Shown here in pieces: positions 41,776 to 51,420 of a stretch of DNA of 64,000 bases. The position numbers and the translations under genes are program-made. The notes beneath the pieces are model-generated. The model had not been told where the DNA came from. It did not search any database and was given only the letters and a program-made list of their open reading frames with translations. This stretch comes from Edaphobacter sp. GTDB taxonomy: Bacteria > Acidobacteriota > Terriglobia > Terriglobales > Acidobacteriaceae. How positions within the stretch are numbered: position 1 is the first letter of the stretch; the number at the start of each line of letters is the position of its first letter. The stretch covers positions 22,328 to 86,327 of the forward strand of contig JAOAPF010000447.1 in assembly GCA_025462755.1 (NCBI GenBank), in the 5' to 3' direction.

Positions 41776-44169
41776 CTATTTCGTGCTCGCCCGCTCCGCC
41801 GGAGGCCGCGTCCCGCTCAGCCCCCCCGCATACTTCGCGACACCTTTATAGAGACTCTCCGCCACGCGCTCCCGATACTCCGGCTCCTGCAACTGCCTCG
41901 CGTCCTTCTCATTGGTCACAAACGAGATCTCCGCCAGAATCGACGGCATGTTCGCTCCAATCAGCACAACGAACGGAGCCTTCTTCACCCCGCGATCCTT
42001 CAGCCCGGCGTTCCCCTTCTGCAATCCGCCGTACAGGCCCTGCTGCACATCGCCGGCAAACTCCCGCGACTCTTCGATCTTGTCCTTCAGCGCGATCTTC
42101 TTCACCAGGTCGCTCAACTGATGGATCGACTGATCCGATACCGCGTTCTCGCGCGCCGCCGTCTCCAGCGCATCCGGCGACGACGTAAAGTTCAGATAGT
42201 ACGTCTCCACCCCACGCGCGCTCGCATCCGGCGACGAGTTCGCATGGATCGAAAGAAACAGATCCGCCTGCGCCTTGTTCGCAATCGCCGTCCGCGTCTC
42301 CAGTGGAACAAACGTATCATCCGACCGCGTATAAATAATCTCTGACCCGAGCCGGTCATGTAGCAGCTTGCCCAGCCGCAGCGCCACATCGAGCACCACA
42401 TCCTTCTCTTCAATGCCATCCGCACCCAGCGTTCCCGAGTCATGACCGCCATGCCCGGGATCGATCACGATCCGCCCAATCTTCAACCCCAACGCCCGCA
42501 CCAGCGACGTCTCGCCATCCGCCGTAGGCACAGCCGCCCGCGCCGGAAGTGCGTCCACATCGACCGCCACCTTTCCCTTCCTGCCCTTCCGCGCGCTCGA
42601 ACTCGAAGTTGAATTCGTAGCTGGAGTAGCCGGAATATCAGTACCAGCCAGCTTGCTGCTCCCTACTCCCTCATCCCTACTCCCTGCTCTTGGAACCACC
42701 GCCGAAATCGGTTGTGAGGTCGGCTGCGTCGTCGCCTCCACCCTCCCCGGCTGCGCACTCAACGCCGCCACATCGAACGAACTCCCCGCCTTCACCGCCG
42801 TCGTATTCGGAACCGTCGGAGCCGCCGCCGCCACCCGTTGCATCGGCACACTCACCACCGGCGCACCCGGCTCCGCCTTACTCCCCCCGTGAATATCAAT
42901 GATCAAGCGATACGGATTCGGCAGCAAAAACGCCGAGTACTCCGTCACATCGTTCACATCCAGCACCACGCGTGTCATATCGTTCGAAAACTGCGCCGCG
43001 CGAATCTTCTTCAGGAACCCATCATCCGTCACGGCAAAACTCTTGCCCACCAGCTCCTGCGCCAGCCGCGTCCCATGCAAATCGAAGTAGATGCGATCCG
43101 GATTCGGCACCCGCGCCGCCTCATACGTCACATCGTCGCCCAGGTCGATCGCCACGCGCGTATAGTCCGGCGTCGACCAGTGTCGAATCCCCGTTACCTG
43201 CGCCATCTGCCCGTGCCTTTTCCCCGAACCCTTCGCCACATGCAGCGGCCCGGCATTTCGAACTGCAGCCGCCTGAACCGAAGCATCCTGAACCGGACCC
43301 TCCTGCACCCCCGCACTCGACGCATCCAGAGCCGCATCCACCGGCACCGAAGTCCCTCCCCTCCCCGTCTCCGCCCCATCGACGCTCGCTCCCACAGGAG
43401 CACCCTTCACCCCGCGCGCCTCTCCCGTAGTCGGCATCGGCGCAAAAGACGAAGCCCCGCTACCCTCAACCGGAGTCTTCTCCCTCAACCCAGCAGACAC
43501 AGAAACAGCAGCCCCTGCCGAAGCAGAAGCATCATTCAAATCCGAAGCCCTGCCAATACGCCCTCTACTTCCAACTCCCTCTTCGCTACTCCCTGCCTTC
43601 AAAGAAGCAATCCCCGCCTTTGCTTCCTCCGCCTGCGCACTCCGCGGATACTGCTTCACCAGAAGCGCATACCTCTCCTTCGCCGCCGCCGCATCATGCA
43701 GATCGTTCTGATAAATCTGCGCCTCTGCCAGCAGCGCTCCCACCCGCAGCGAGCTCGCCGGATACTGCATCCGCAAAAACTCATACTGCCCCACCGCCGC
43801 CTTCAGCGACTTCGCATCGTGCAGACTCCTCCCCTGCTCCGCCAGCAACTCCGCCACCGCATTCACGCTGTCCGGAGCGTGCGCATCCCCCGGCGCATCA
43901 TGGTAGACCGCCCGAAACCCATCCATAGCCCGCGTATAGTCCGCCCGCGTCCGCGCCCCCGCAGAAATCCCCTCCAGCATCTCCAACCCCCGCTCCGCCT
44001 GCTCCCAGGGCGTCAGTTCTACCTTGCGTTGCATCACCGTCTTTGCCCTCAGCGCAGGCACCGCACAGCCCAGCACGATCGCGCAACCCAGCATCGCCGC
44101 GCAACCCCGACACCACCAGCAATTCCGCATTGTCGTTCTCAGGCCCATAGGTCGCTTCAAAACCGGCAC
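41776..44169 (-). CDS. N-acetylmuramoyl-L-alanine amidase with TPR-like and AMIN domains
   Basis: The 797-residue protein has an export signal (CAIVLGCAVPALRA), a TPR-like region of outer-membrane-assembly type (residues about 55-190: AVGQYEFLRMQYPAS, YALLVKQYPRSAQAEEA), a long Ser/Ala/Gly-rich linker, an AMIN domain (TRVAIDLGDDVTYEAARVPN; RVVLDVNDVTEYSAFLLPNP), a second linker, and Amidase_3. Zinc ligands are His in IDPGHGGHDSG, Glu in EEKDVVL and His in LFLSIHANSS; the catalytic Glu is in ILAEISFVTN. It cleaves peptide stems from septal peptidoglycan. It is longer than E. coli AmiC (417) because of the TPR part and linkers. Start uncertain. Confidence 0.9.
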   Translation of the reverse strand: MPVLKRPMGLRTTMRNCWWCRGCAAMLGCAIVLGCAVPALRAKTVMQRKVELTPWEQAERGLEMLEGISAGARTRADYTRAMDGFRAVYHDAPGDAHAPDSVNAVAELLAEQGRSLHDAKSLKAAVGQYEFLRMQYPASSLRVGALLAEAQIYQNDLHDAAAAKERYALLVKQYPRSAQAEEAKAGIASLKAGSSEEGVGSRGRIGRASDLNDASASAGAAVSVSAGLREKTPVEGSGASSFAPMPTTGEARGVKGAPVGASVDGAETGRGGTSVPVDAALDASSAGVQEGPVQDASVQAAAVRNAGPLHVAKGSGKRHGQMAQVTGIRHWSTPDYTRVAIDLGDDVTYEAARVPNPDRIYFDLHGTRLAQELVGKSFAVTDDGFLKKIRAAQFSNDMTRVVLDVNDVTEYSAFLLPNPYRLIIDIHGGSKAEPGAPVVSVPMQRVAAAAPTVPNTTAVKAGSSFDVAALSAQPGRVEATTQPTSQPISAVVPRAGSRDEGVGSSKLAGTDIPATPATNSTSSSSARKGRKGKVAVDVDALPARAAVPTADGETSLVRALGLKIGRIVIDPGHGGHDSGTLGADGIEEKDVVLDVALRLGKLLHDRLGSEIIYTRSDDTFVPLETRTAIANKAQADLFLSIHANSSPDASARGVETYYLNFTSSPDALETAARENAVSDQSIHQLSDLVKKIALKDKIEESREFAGDVQQGLYGGLQKGNAGLKDRGVKKAPFVVLIGANMPSILAEISFVTNEKDARQLQEPEYRERVAESLYKGVAKYAGGLSGTRPPAERASTK

Positions 44170-44569
44170 ACATCCCCAAGTTTAAGAGACCCCACCTCCC
44201 GAATGTGTGTGAAAAGAACCCTCGGTACTCCCCCCGATACCCCCACCCTGAACCCACCGCCGGTCCTGCAACCCCGGACCCGGCGTCACTTCCCATGCAA
44301 CTCCTCATGGATATCAGTAGGCCCAGCCTTCCCCTCCAGAAACGCCTTATCAGTTCCCGCAGCTAGTTGCATATTCTTCTCCATCGTTGCTCTCTGCTTC
44401 TTCACGCTCACCCCTCAATCCGGTGGTGCGGAGCATGTACGTCCAAAGTCCCCGCCTGTACCGTCGTCTCGCCCTCCGCCCTCAGGCGGGCATGCGACAG
44501 ATTTAGCGCACTCAAAACCCCCTACAGTCGCGGCGTATCTCTGCGAACCCCTGCTGTAGACTTTCACCC
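44170..44569. other. Divergent spacer between the amidase gene and a small ORF
   Basis: The left part should contain the amidase promoter, and the minus-strand mini-ORF at 44286-44384 lies inside. A C/G-run (about 44235-44250) resembles the GGGGGTA type of runs seen at 61624. Nothing else is clear. Confidence 0.35.
44286..44384 (-). CDS. Very small ORF (32 aa)
   Basis: The ATG at 44382-44384 follows GAGAGC at about four bases. The product is polar and soluble (MEKNMQLAAGTDKAFLEG then KAGPTDIHEELHGK). No family is recognised; it may be chance. Confidence 0.22.
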   Translation of the reverse strand: MEKNMQLAAGTDKAFLEGKAGPTDIHEELHGK

Positions 44570-44737
44570 ATGGTAGACATCGATCTCATCGTGCAGACCC
44601 TCCGGCAACACGGCCATCGTGTCGACAGCGTCATCTCCGTCCCGGAAAACGCCGGCACCTACGAACTGATCATCGACGGAAACACCCTCAACCTTGAAGA
44701 AGCCCGCCACCTCCTCGAGCAAGACGAAGCGAAATAG
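44570..44737 (+). CDS. Small acidic protein (55 aa)
   Basis: The frame runs from ATG at 44570 to TAG at 44735-44737. The 55-residue product is a compact alpha/beta-like sequence: helix (DLIVQTLRQHGHRVDSV), strand pair (ISVPENAGTYELIIDGNTL), and helix (LEEARHLLEQDEAK). Its third codon positions are mostly G or C, and the pattern of alternating hydrophobics is that of a folded small domain, unlike a shadow ORF. No SD is evident. No family is recognised. Confidence 0.5.
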   Translation: MVDIDLIVQTLRQHGHRVDSVISVPENAGTYELIIDGNTLNLEEARHLLEQDEAK

Positions 44738-45215
44738 CAATCTGGAGCGAGACTCGTATGGGTGCCATCCTTTGCAGTCTCACCGCCACTGGCCCGGGTG
44801 TCCCATCCTTTGCAGTCTGACCGCAAAGGGTAGGTTATCGAGCGCAGCGAGACCGCTTTCCTGGCTTTGTAAGTTGAATGGAAAGCCACAGAACCGGGTG
44901 CCCCATATCTCGATTCTGAGATGTGGGCATCGTGCGAAGCACGACCGCACTCCTCCCTCCACTTCGAAAGCACAATCGAACCCAATCCAGGACATCTTCA
45001 GATGTCACTACCAACAAATTTAGGAATTGTCATTCTGAGCGCAGCGAAGAACCCCCGCATTTCGTTCGAAGCACCACAACTGCCGGGTGCCCCATCGACC
45101 CAGCCACAGAACCGGGTGCCCCATATCTCGATTCTGAGATGTGGGCATCGTGCGAAGCACGACCGCACTCCCTATACAAACCCGGACCCCTGTTTTGCGA
45201 ACACCGGAATAGTCC
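44738..45215. repeat. Repeat-rich spacer with a perfect 70-bp direct repeat
   Basis: 44884-44953 and 45102-45171 are identical over 70 bases, each containing an ATCTC/GAGAT hairpin. Also present are copies of a CCCATCCTTTGC palindrome (44802-44838, and a partial one at 44763) related to 58171-58203, and a segment CATTCTGAGCGCAGCGAAG (45030-45048) like repeats at 60835. This is a mosaic of dispersed repeats between small genes; no coding content. Confidence 0.8.
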
Positions 45216-48131
45216 CTACCCCAACAAACCCCCTACCACCTCACTCGCCCCCTGCAGCGCCGCATCCAATGACCCAACATCACTCCCACCAGCCTCCGCC
45301 AGATCAGGCCGCCCACCACCCTTGCCCCCAACCTTAGCCGCCAGCGTGCCAACAATCTTCCCCGCCTGCACCCGCGAAGTAAGGTCCTTCGTCACCCCAA
45401 CAATCAACGAGACCTTCCCATCCACCGCCGCCCCAAGCACCACCACACCACTCCCCAGCTTCCCACGAAGCGAATCCACCAACTCCCGCATCTGCGCCTT
45501 CTCCAACCCATCCACCCGCTGCGCCAGCACCTTCACACCCTTCACCTCAACCGCCGAAGCGCCAGCATCGGACAAAGCAGCCGAAGCCGACTTCATCCGC
45601 ACAGCATCCAGCTCCCGCCTTAGCTTCTTCATCTCCTCTTCCTGCGCCGCAATCCGAGCACGCAAAGCCTCCGCCGGCGTCACCGTCTCCGAAGAAGACC
45701 CAACCAGCGATCCCACAACGCGAGCCACATCAAAATCCCGCCGGAACTCATGCAGCGCGCCCGTCCCACTCACCGCCTCCACCCGACGCACGCCCGAAGA
45801 CACCGACCCCTCCCCAACAATCTTGATCACGCCAATCTCGCCCGTAGCCCCGGTATGAATCCCCCCGCAAAGCTCCGTCGAAAACTCGCCGATCTTCACC
45901 ACCCGCACCCGCTCGCCATACTTCTCACCAAAAAGCGCCATCGCCCCCAGCTCATTCACGGCAACATCGATCGGCACATCCACCAGCGTCTCCACCTTCG
46001 TATTCCCCATCACCTGCCGGTTCACAATATCCTCGACCTCCTGCAGCTCCTCCTCCGCCACCCCCGCAAAGTGCGAAAAATCAAACCGCAATCTGGCCGC
46101 ATCATTCAGCGACCCCGCCTGCTTCACATGCTTCCCCAAAACCTCGCGCAGCGCCGCATGCAGCAGATGCGTCCCCGTATGGTTCCGCGTCGTCGCCACC
46201 CGCGTCGCCGCATCCACCACGGTATCCACGGTATCGCCCACCGCAATCGTCTGGTTCGCCCTCACCTTATGCGCAAAAACCCCCTGCACCGGCTTGGTCG
46301 CGCCACTCACCTCAGCGACCACCGCGTTATGGTCCCCCCCCGTCCCTCTGGGTACAGTCAACCACCCCACATCCCCAACCTGCCCACCCGAGTCCGCATA
46401 AAAACTCGTAGCATCGAGCACGACCTCACCCAACTCCCCAGCCTTCAACTCCGGCACACCAATCCCATCCTTCACCAGCGCCAAAATCCGAGCCCCATCC
46501 ACCCGCAGCCCGGTGTACCCCTCAAACTCCGTCTTGGGCAACTCCCGATAAACCGGCGCCGCCGACTTCTGTGACCCACCCTTCCAACTGGCCCGCGCCC
46601 GCTGCTGCTCCTCTTCCTTGGCCTCCTCAAATCCCTCCATGTCGAAAGCAAAGCCACGATCGCGTGCCGCATCCATCATGAAATCGAGCGGCAGTCCATA
46701 CGTCTCGTACAAATGAAACGCCACTTTACCTTGAAACTTACGAGTGAAATTCCTTGAATGATTGACCTTTTCAAAGTAGACGTTCCCCTGCTCGGCTCCA
46801 AAATAATCCTGAAGAAACTGGTGAACGTTGGCCATCGTAAATTGACCGATGGAGTCCATCTTCGCTTTGAAAGCTTCTCCGAACCCCGGCTTCGCCTCAG
46901 CTTCGATCTCTCTCAACGCATCCGAGTACAGGAAATTGGATGCCTCTTCTTGCGACGTAAGTATGCGCTCCATTTCCGTCACCGCGGTCGATAGCACCCG
47001 AGCAAACTGTTGTTCCTCGGCCAGCACAACCTTCGCCACCCGCTCCGCCGACTCCTTCAACTCCGGATAAGCCACCTGCATCTCATCCCGAACCGCAAAC
47101 ACCATCTCATGCATAAACGGCTTCTCCTGCCCCAGCAGCCGTCCATGCCGAATCCCGCGCCGCAAAATCTTCCGCAGCACATACCCTCTGCCATCATTCG
47201 CAGGATTCACCCCATCCGAAATCAGAAACGTAGCCGCCCGGGCATGGTCCGCAATAATCCGCAGCGAAGCCCGCGACCTCTCATCCACCTCATGCTCCGG
47301 TTCCACCTTATGCCCGGTCAACTCCTCCGCACGCTTGATCAGCGGAGTAAACAGATCCGTCTCAAAGTTCGACAACACACCCTGCAGCACCGCCGCAACC
47401 CGCTCCAACCCCATCCCCGTATCGATCGAAGGCTTAGGCAGCGGCGTCAGCGTCCCATCGCTGCTCCTATCGAACTGCATGAAAACCAAATTCCAGATCT
47501 CAACATACCGCTGCTCATCCAGCGGAAACGGCTTATCAACTCCCGGCTCCTCCGCCGCCTCGATCCCCAGGTCGTAAAAGATCTCCGAGCAAGGCCCGCA
47601 AGGCCCCGTATCCCCCATCTGCCAGAAGTTATCCTTCGCCCCCATCCCGAAGATGCGCTCCTTCGGCGCCCCGGTCTCAATCCAGAACTGCTCCGCCTCA
47701 TCATCCCGCGGAACTTTCTCATCCCCTTCAAAGATCGTCACGTAAAGTCGGGCAGGATCAATCCCGAACCACTCCTTCGAAGTCAGAAGCTCCCACGCAA
47801 AGCCGATCGCGTCCTTCTTGAAGTAGTCTCCAAACGAAAAATTCCCCAGCATCTCAAAAAACGTATGGTGCCGCCGTGTAAACCCGACGTTCTCGAGATC
47901 GTTATGCTTCCCCCCCGCCCGCACGCACTTCTGCGAGCTAGCCGCCCGCGTATAGTCCCGCTTCTCCAACCCGAGAAACACATCCTTGAACTGATTCATC
48001 CCCGCATTGGTAAACAGCAGCGTAGGATCATTCGCCGGCACCAGCGAAGAAGAGTGCACCCGCCGGTGCCCCTTACCCTCAAAAAACCGCAAAAAATCTT
48101 CCCGAATCTGATTCCCCGACCTATAGTTCAT
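45216..48131 (-). CDS. alaS: Alanyl-tRNA synthetase
   Basis: The 971-residue protein attaches alanine to tRNA-Ala and edits mischarged Ser and Gly. It has the class II aminoacylation domain ([20 protein letters not shown]), the editing domain with [14 protein letters not shown] and [13 protein letters not shown] (C and H zinc ligands), and a C-terminal C-Ala region ([21 protein letters not shown]). It is about 95 residues longer than E. coli AlaRS. The main extra is an in-frame insertion of roughly 65-75 residues between RILTSQEE and [13 protein letters not shown] (46735-46965). Two lines counted there are 43% and 47% GC, below the flanks. No clear SD precedes the ATG. Confidence 0.95.
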   Translation of the reverse strand: MNYRSGNQIREDFLRFFEGKGHRRVHSSSLVPANDPTLLFTNAGMNQFKDVFLGLEKRDYTRAASSQKCVRAGGKHNDLENVGFTRRHHTFFEMLGNFSFGDYFKKDAIGFAWELLTSKEWFGIDPARLYVTIFEGDEKVPRDDEAEQFWIETGAPKERIFGMGAKDNFWQMGDTGPCGPCSEIFYDLGIEAAEEPGVDKPFPLDEQRYVEIWNLVFMQFDRSSDGTLTPLPKPSIDTGMGLERVAAVLQGVLSNFETDLFTPLIKRAEELTGHKVEPEHEVDERSRASLRIIADHARAATFLISDGVNPANDGRGYVLRKILRRGIRHGRLLGQEKPFMHEMVFAVRDEMQVAYPELKESAERVAKVVLAEEQQFARVLSTAVTEMERILTSQEEASNFLYSDALREIEAEAKPGFGEAFKAKMDSIGQFTMANVHQFLQDYFGAEQGNVYFEKVNHSRNFTRKFQGKVAFHLYETYGLPLDFMMDAARDRGFAFDMEGFEEAKEEEQQRARASWKGGSQKSAAPVYRELPKTEFEGYTGLRVDGARILALVKDGIGVPELKAGELGEVVLDATSFYADSGGQVGDVGWLTVPRGTGGDHNAVVAEVSGATKPVQGVFAHKVRANQTIAVGDTVDTVVDAATRVATTRNHTGTHLLHAALREVLGKHVKQAGSLNDAARLRFDFSHFAGVAEEELQEVEDIVNRQVMGNTKVETLVDVPIDVAVNELGAMALFGEKYGERVRVVKIGEFSTELCGGIHTGATGEIGVIKIVGEGSVSSGVRRVEAVSGTGALHEFRRDFDVARVVGSLVGSSSETVTPAEALRARIAAQEEEMKKLRRELDAVRMKSASAALSDAGASAVEVKGVKVLAQRVDGLEKAQMRELVDSLRGKLGSGVVVLGAAVDGKVSLIVGVTKDLTSRVQAGKIVGTLAAKVGGKGGGRPDLAEAGGSDVGSLDAALQGASEVVGGLLG

Positions 48132-48164
48132 AGAACGTAAGTTTATCAGTCAGGAGCGAGCTCC

Positions 48165-48629
48165 ATGCGCGCAATGCCCTTCGCAATCTTCTTCCTGTTA
48201 CTGTCGGTGTCTGGCCCGTGCATCGCGCAGCAGGAGCCGTGTGGGCTACGCAAGATGATGGAAACCACAACGCCCATCTATCCACCTATCGCAAAGGCCG
48301 CCCACGTCGAAGGCAGCGTCATCATGCTGGTCAACTTCAAGACAAGTGGTGAAGTACAAAAGATAGACATCGTAAGTGGCCCTAAGTTGCTGCAAATGGC
48401 TGCCACAACCTACGTTCAAGGATGGCACGCCAACGAATACACCGGACCACGCACCTGTCCAATCGTTGTCAACTTTCGCATACTCCACGAAGGAGATACA
48501 ACAACTCCAGCGTTCGTCCGACTAGATCTGCAACATGTCACACTGAACTCAATCCCTATCGTTCTGTACACCACCTACTCCTATTCGATCTCAGCGAATA
48601 CGCAGCAGCCAGATCCGAATGGATACTGA
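48165..48629 (+). CDS. TonB C-terminal-domain periplasmic protein
   Basis: The 154-residue protein has a signal peptide (FAIFFLLLSVSGPCIAQQ) and a TonB_C-like domain: TPIYPPIAKAAHVEGSVIML, then VSGPKLLQMAATTYVQGW. It lacks the N-terminal membrane anchor and Pro-rich linker of true TonB, so it is probably not a full energy transducer but a periplasmic TonB-box-like binding protein, a type common in Acidobacteria. The last 45 residues are unassigned. It lies only 33 bases from alaS, divergently, so the two promoters must overlap. Confidence 0.75.
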   Translation: MRAMPFAIFFLLLSVSGPCIAQQEPCGLRKMMETTTPIYPPIAKAAHVEGSVIMLVNFKTSGEVQKIDIVSGPKLLQMAATTYVQGWHANEYTGPRTCPIVVNFRILHEGDTTTPAFVRLDLQHVTLNSIPIVLYTTYSYSISANTQQPDPNGY

Positions 48630-48680
48630 CCGACCCGAGACCGTCACGTAATATCCGCCAGCCGCAGAAGACCGAGCGGC

Positions 48681-49094
48681 TCAGAACCAGGTCTTGCTCT
48701 TGTAGAACTCGTACTCTTCGCCGAATGCCTCAGCCAGCACCCGCTCTTCTCTACGTGCCCTCACTATCTGCATCGGCACGATCACCAACGCCACCACCAA
48801 AGGACCCCATGGCGATAGGAAAAGCGACAGTCCCACGATGAACAATCCTCCAAACAGATAAATCGGATTGCGAATGCGCGAGTAAAGTCCCGTCGCTACC
48901 AGTCGGCTAGCCTTCGCCTTCACCGAAAACGAACTGCCAAGCTGCCACCGAGCCAGCACAAACAACGGAAAAGAGATACCCACAAGCACCGCTCCAATCA
49001 TCTTCGCTGTGCTCCAATCAACCTCCGGCGCATAGACCAGCAGGCTCGCTACGATAACAATGATGACTGCAAGCGTCAGCAAATTTGATTTCAC
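48681..49094 (-). CDS. Isoprenylcysteine-carboxyl-methyltransferase-like membrane protein
   Basis: The GTG at 49092-49094 overlaps the TGA of the upstream gene (GTGA) and follows AGGAGG at about seven bases, so I prefer it over an in-frame start at 49145. The 137-residue protein has four membrane segments and the family signature VATGLYSRIRNPIYLFG (the R-N-P motif of ICMT/PEMT-like methyltransferases) with the C-terminal EFYKSKTWF. Members use S-adenosylmethionine to methylate isoprenyl-Cys, phospholipids or other lipids; the bacterial substrate is unknown. It is translationally coupled to the DUF429-like gene. Confidence 0.78.
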   Translation of the reverse strand: MKSNLLTLAVIIVIVASLLVYAPEVDWSTAKMIGAVLVGISFPLFVLARWQLGSSFSVKAKASRLVATGLYSRIRNPIYLFGGLFIVGLSLFLSPWGPLVVALVIVPMQIVRARREERVLAEAFGEEYEFYKSKTWF

Positions 49095-50056
49095 TGGCCA
49101 TCCTCCTCTTTCAGTGTAGAGGAGCCACCCACTCCAGGCCGCCACGTAATCCCCTCCAGCCGCAGCACCTCATCCCGCGTCGCCCGCAATCCCGCAAACT
49201 CCCCCCGCCACCGCACCATCTCCATGCAGCACACCAGAGCATCGAACGCATCCTCACTCCCCATCGCCTTCGCCATTACGCCACGAGACAGCCCCACATA
49301 CGCCGCATCCGATTTTTTCTTCGCCAGCAAATACTCCCGCCGAGCCACAGGATTACTCTTCTTCACCGCACCCGTCAGCAAACGTGTATACATCTCCACC
49401 ACCAGCGACTGCGGCTTCTTTCCGTCAAACGAAGCCGACTCAAACGGCCAAACCCGAAACCCCGCCTCCCGCAGCCTCAGCAAAAACGGCATAGCCCGCA
49501 GACTCCCCGTCCCCACGCTCCCGCTCCCGCCGATCTGAAACGGCGACTTCGGCGTAATCCCCTTCACCTTCGCCGCCCGCTCCGGATCGCCCTCCAGCAT
49601 CTTCGGCGTAATCTTGTTCTCCATATCCGTCGACCGCATCGATCGATGCAGCCCCACCCCGCAAAACTGCTCCGGCCGTTTATGCGGCTTCCCCCAGAAC
49701 CGCTCATCCCGCGCAACCTCCTCACACTCCCGCGCCAGCCACCGCTCCCCCTGCCCATCCGCCACATGCCGCCAGAAATCAAACACGGTCGCACACCCAT
49801 GCTCCGCCAGGAACCACGCCGGAAAACTAAAACAACAATCGAGCCCCACCACCATCCGAGGAGTCTCCCGCGCCCTCTCCACCAGCCACGCAAACAGCTC
49901 CTCCCGCGTCCGCCCCGACTCCAGCGTCACCTTGGCAGTAGAAGCCGTCCAAACCCCCGCCCAGATCTTCTTCCGCTGCCCCGGCCCCTTATCGCCCGAC
50001 CAATCCACCGCCACCACCCGTTGCAAACCGCCATCCGTCATACTTCCATCATCCAC
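49091..50056 (-). CDS. DUF429-like protein, predicted RNase H-like fold
   Basis: The 321-residue protein opens with VVAVDWSGDKG, the first strand and acidic residue of the RNase H-like fold, and has a second acid in MVVGLDCCFSF. Lys/Arg-rich segments follow (FWGKPHKRPE, SFDGKKPQSLV) and an acidic C-terminal motif in GSEDAFDALVCCMEM. DUF429 proteins are predicted nucleases or nucleotide-related enzymes without proven function. It overlaps the ICMT-like gene by four bases. An ATG five codons further in (50041) has a slightly better purine stretch and is an alternative start. It is divergent from the small membrane gene at 50125. Confidence 0.75.
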   Translation of the reverse strand: MDDGSMTDGGLQRVVAVDWSGDKGPGQRKKIWAGVWTASTAKVTLESGRTREELFAWLVERARETPRMVVGLDCCFSFPAWFLAEHGCATVFDFWRHVADGQGERWLARECEEVARDERFWGKPHKRPEQFCGVGLHRSMRSTDMENKITPKMLEGDPERAAKVKGITPKSPFQIGGSGSVGTGSLRAMPFLLRLREAGFRVWPFESASFDGKKPQSLVVEMYTRLLTGAVKKSNPVARREYLLAKKKSDAAYVGLSRGVMAKAMGSEDAFDALVCCMEMVRWRGEFAGLRATRDEVLRLEGITWRPGVGGSSTLKEEDGQ

Positions 50057-50124
50057 CCGCGGGGAACTTTTTCCGCTCCCCCACCGTTATCCTTCAAGGA
50101 AAGAAATAAAGGAAAGGAAACCTG

Positions 50125-50316
50125 ATGCTCAACCTCCTGCTCTTCTGCATTCTCATGGTCATCTGCTGGCCTCTCGCGCTGGCCGCACTCCTGCTCTATC
50201 CGCTGATCTGGCTGATCCTGCTTCCCTTCCGCCTGGTCGGCATCGCTGTCGGCGGCGTCTTCGAACTCATCGCCGCGCTCTTCGCCCTCCCCGGCCGCAT
50301 GCTGCGTGCCATCTAG
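50125..50316 (+). CDS. Small hydrophobic membrane protein
   Basis: AAGGAAA precedes the ATG at about four bases. The 63-residue product is almost wholly hydrophobic: LLFCILMVICWPLALAALLL, YPLIWLILLPFRLVGIAVGG, VFELIAALFALPGRM. Two or three membrane segments with few charges suggest an integral inner-membrane protein. It precedes the S4-domain gene by 30 bases on the same strand. I do not recognise a family. Confidence 0.65.
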   Translation: MLNLLLFCILMVICWPLALAALLLYPLIWLILLPFRLVGIAVGGVFELIAALFALPGRMLRAI

Positions 50317-50346
50317 ACCTTCCCGCGCAGCCGCAGCCAAGCGAAA

Positions 50347-50739
50347 ATGAATAACATGATCGGAACCCGCATCGACAAATGGCTCTGGGCCGCCCGCTTC
50401 TTCAAGACCCGCGAGCAGGCCTCCAAAGCCTGCGACATGAACCGCATCCTCTCGAACAACCAACCCGCCAAGCCCGCCCGCGAGGTCCATGTCGGCGACA
50501 TGCTCCACATCAAAAACGAAGGCGGCAAGTTCGAAGTCGAAGTGCTCGCCCTAAGCCAGCAGCGCGGCCCCGCCTCTGTCGCCCAAACCCTCTACCGCGA
50601 AACCGAAGCCAGCAAAGAAGCCCGCCGCAAAGCCGCCGAAGAGCGCAAACTCCTCGGCCCCATGGCCTACACTGCGCCATCCAAACGCCCGTCCAAACGC
50701 GATCGCCGTCTCATCCACAGCTTCCGCGGCGATTACTGA
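50347..50739 (+). CDS. S4-domain RNA-binding protein (Hsp15-like)
   Basis: The 130-residue protein has a single S4 domain: RIDKWLWAARFFKTREQASK, VHVGDMLHI, and a basic C-terminal helix rich in Arg/Lys (KEARRKAAEERKLLG, KRPSKRDRRLIHSFRGDY). This is the layout of Hsp15 (HslR), which binds stalled 50S subunits carrying nascent chains. It sits 30 bases after the small membrane gene. Met4 (50356) is an alternative start as no SD is clear. Substrate RNA is not shown by the sequence. Confidence 0.83.
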   Translation: MNNMIGTRIDKWLWAARFFKTREQASKACDMNRILSNNQPAKPAREVHVGDMLHIKNEGGKFEVEVLALSQQRGPASVAQTLYRETEASKEARRKAAEERKLLGPMAYTAPSKRPSKRDRRLIHSFRGDY

Positions 50740-50750
50740 GAAGATAGGTC

Positions 50751-50790
50751 CTGCCGGACGGGTTCCCTTGCGCGGGAGGCGGTCCGGCAG
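50751..50790. terminator. Terminator-like hairpin between convergent genes
   Basis: CTGCCGGAC pairs with GTCCGGCAG across a 22-base G-rich loop. It lies between the convergent S4-domain gene and recX, 12 bases after one stop and ten before the other. There is no T-run, so termination is only likely. Confidence 0.5.
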
Positions 50791-50799
50791 AACAAGACC

Positions 50800-51420
50800 T
50801 CATTCCTCATCATTCTGTTTCGCATAAGTATCCGAATCCCCCGCCCGCTCCTCCCCCTCCGCAAACACCTCCGCATCCGACCCCCCCGCCTCCATCCCTT
50901 CCGTCAACTCCTCAGGCAGCTCCCACTCTCGCAGCACCTTATAAATCGCCCGCGAAGAAAACCCTGCCCGCAGCAGCCGGTTCATCGCCCGCACCGTCTC
51001 CTTCTGCGCATTCGCCCCACTCGGCTGCTTCATCCGTTTCCGCGCAATATACTGCCGAGCCAGCGCCACCTCGTCGACATCCTCATACGCTGTCTCTAGC
51101 GCCGTCGCCACCAACTCCTTCCCCACGCCCTTCTGCATCAGGTCCTGCTGCACCCGCCTGCGCCCAAACTTCTCATGCTCCTTCCGCACCCGCGTATAGT
51201 CTTCCGCAAATCGCTCATCGCTCAAATACCCCAGCTCCTTCAGCCGAGCCACCACCCCATCCATCGCCCGAGCTCCCGCCTCGCCCTCCTCCGCACGCAG
51301 CTTCATCAACCGGCGAAGATCGCGCTCCGTGCGCATCCGCCGCGCCAGAGCACCCACGGCATATTCGAACAATGCCGCCTCACCCACTGGCTCCCGCTTC
51401 TTCGGCCTCGCAAACGCCAC
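50800..51420 (-). CDS. recX: RecX family regulatory protein
   Basis: The 206-residue protein matches RecX: EYAVGALARRMRTERDLRRL, VVARLKELGYLSDERFAEDY, FGRRRVQQDLMQKGVGKELV, and FSSRAIYKVLREWELPEE in three-helix repeats. RecX inhibits RecA filament extension and strand exchange. The C-terminal 30 residues are acidic and look disordered. The start is a GTG after AGAGG at about six bases. It is divergent from the PEP-CTERM gene at 51656. RecA is not adjacent. Confidence 0.9.
   Translation of the reverse strand: MAFARPKKREPVGEAALFEYAVGALARRMRTERDLRRLMKLRAEEGEAGARAMDGVVARLKELGYLSDERFAEDYTRVRKEHEKFGRRRVQQDLMQKGVGKELVATALETAYEDVDEVALARQYIARKRMKQPSGANAQKETVRAMNRLLRAGFSSRAIYKVLREWELPEELTEGMEAGGSDAEVFAEGEERAGDSDTYAKQNDEE

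Noticed and set aside
42838-44559. Long plus-strand open frame (573 codons)
   Set aside because: It is antisense to the amidase gene and is rich in Arg, Pro, His and Ser, as expected for the mirror frame of a GC-rich gene; no domain or ribosome site.
47010-48140. Plus-strand open frame opposite alaS
   Set aside because: The minus strand encodes the conserved AlaRS core; the plus frame is a shadow.
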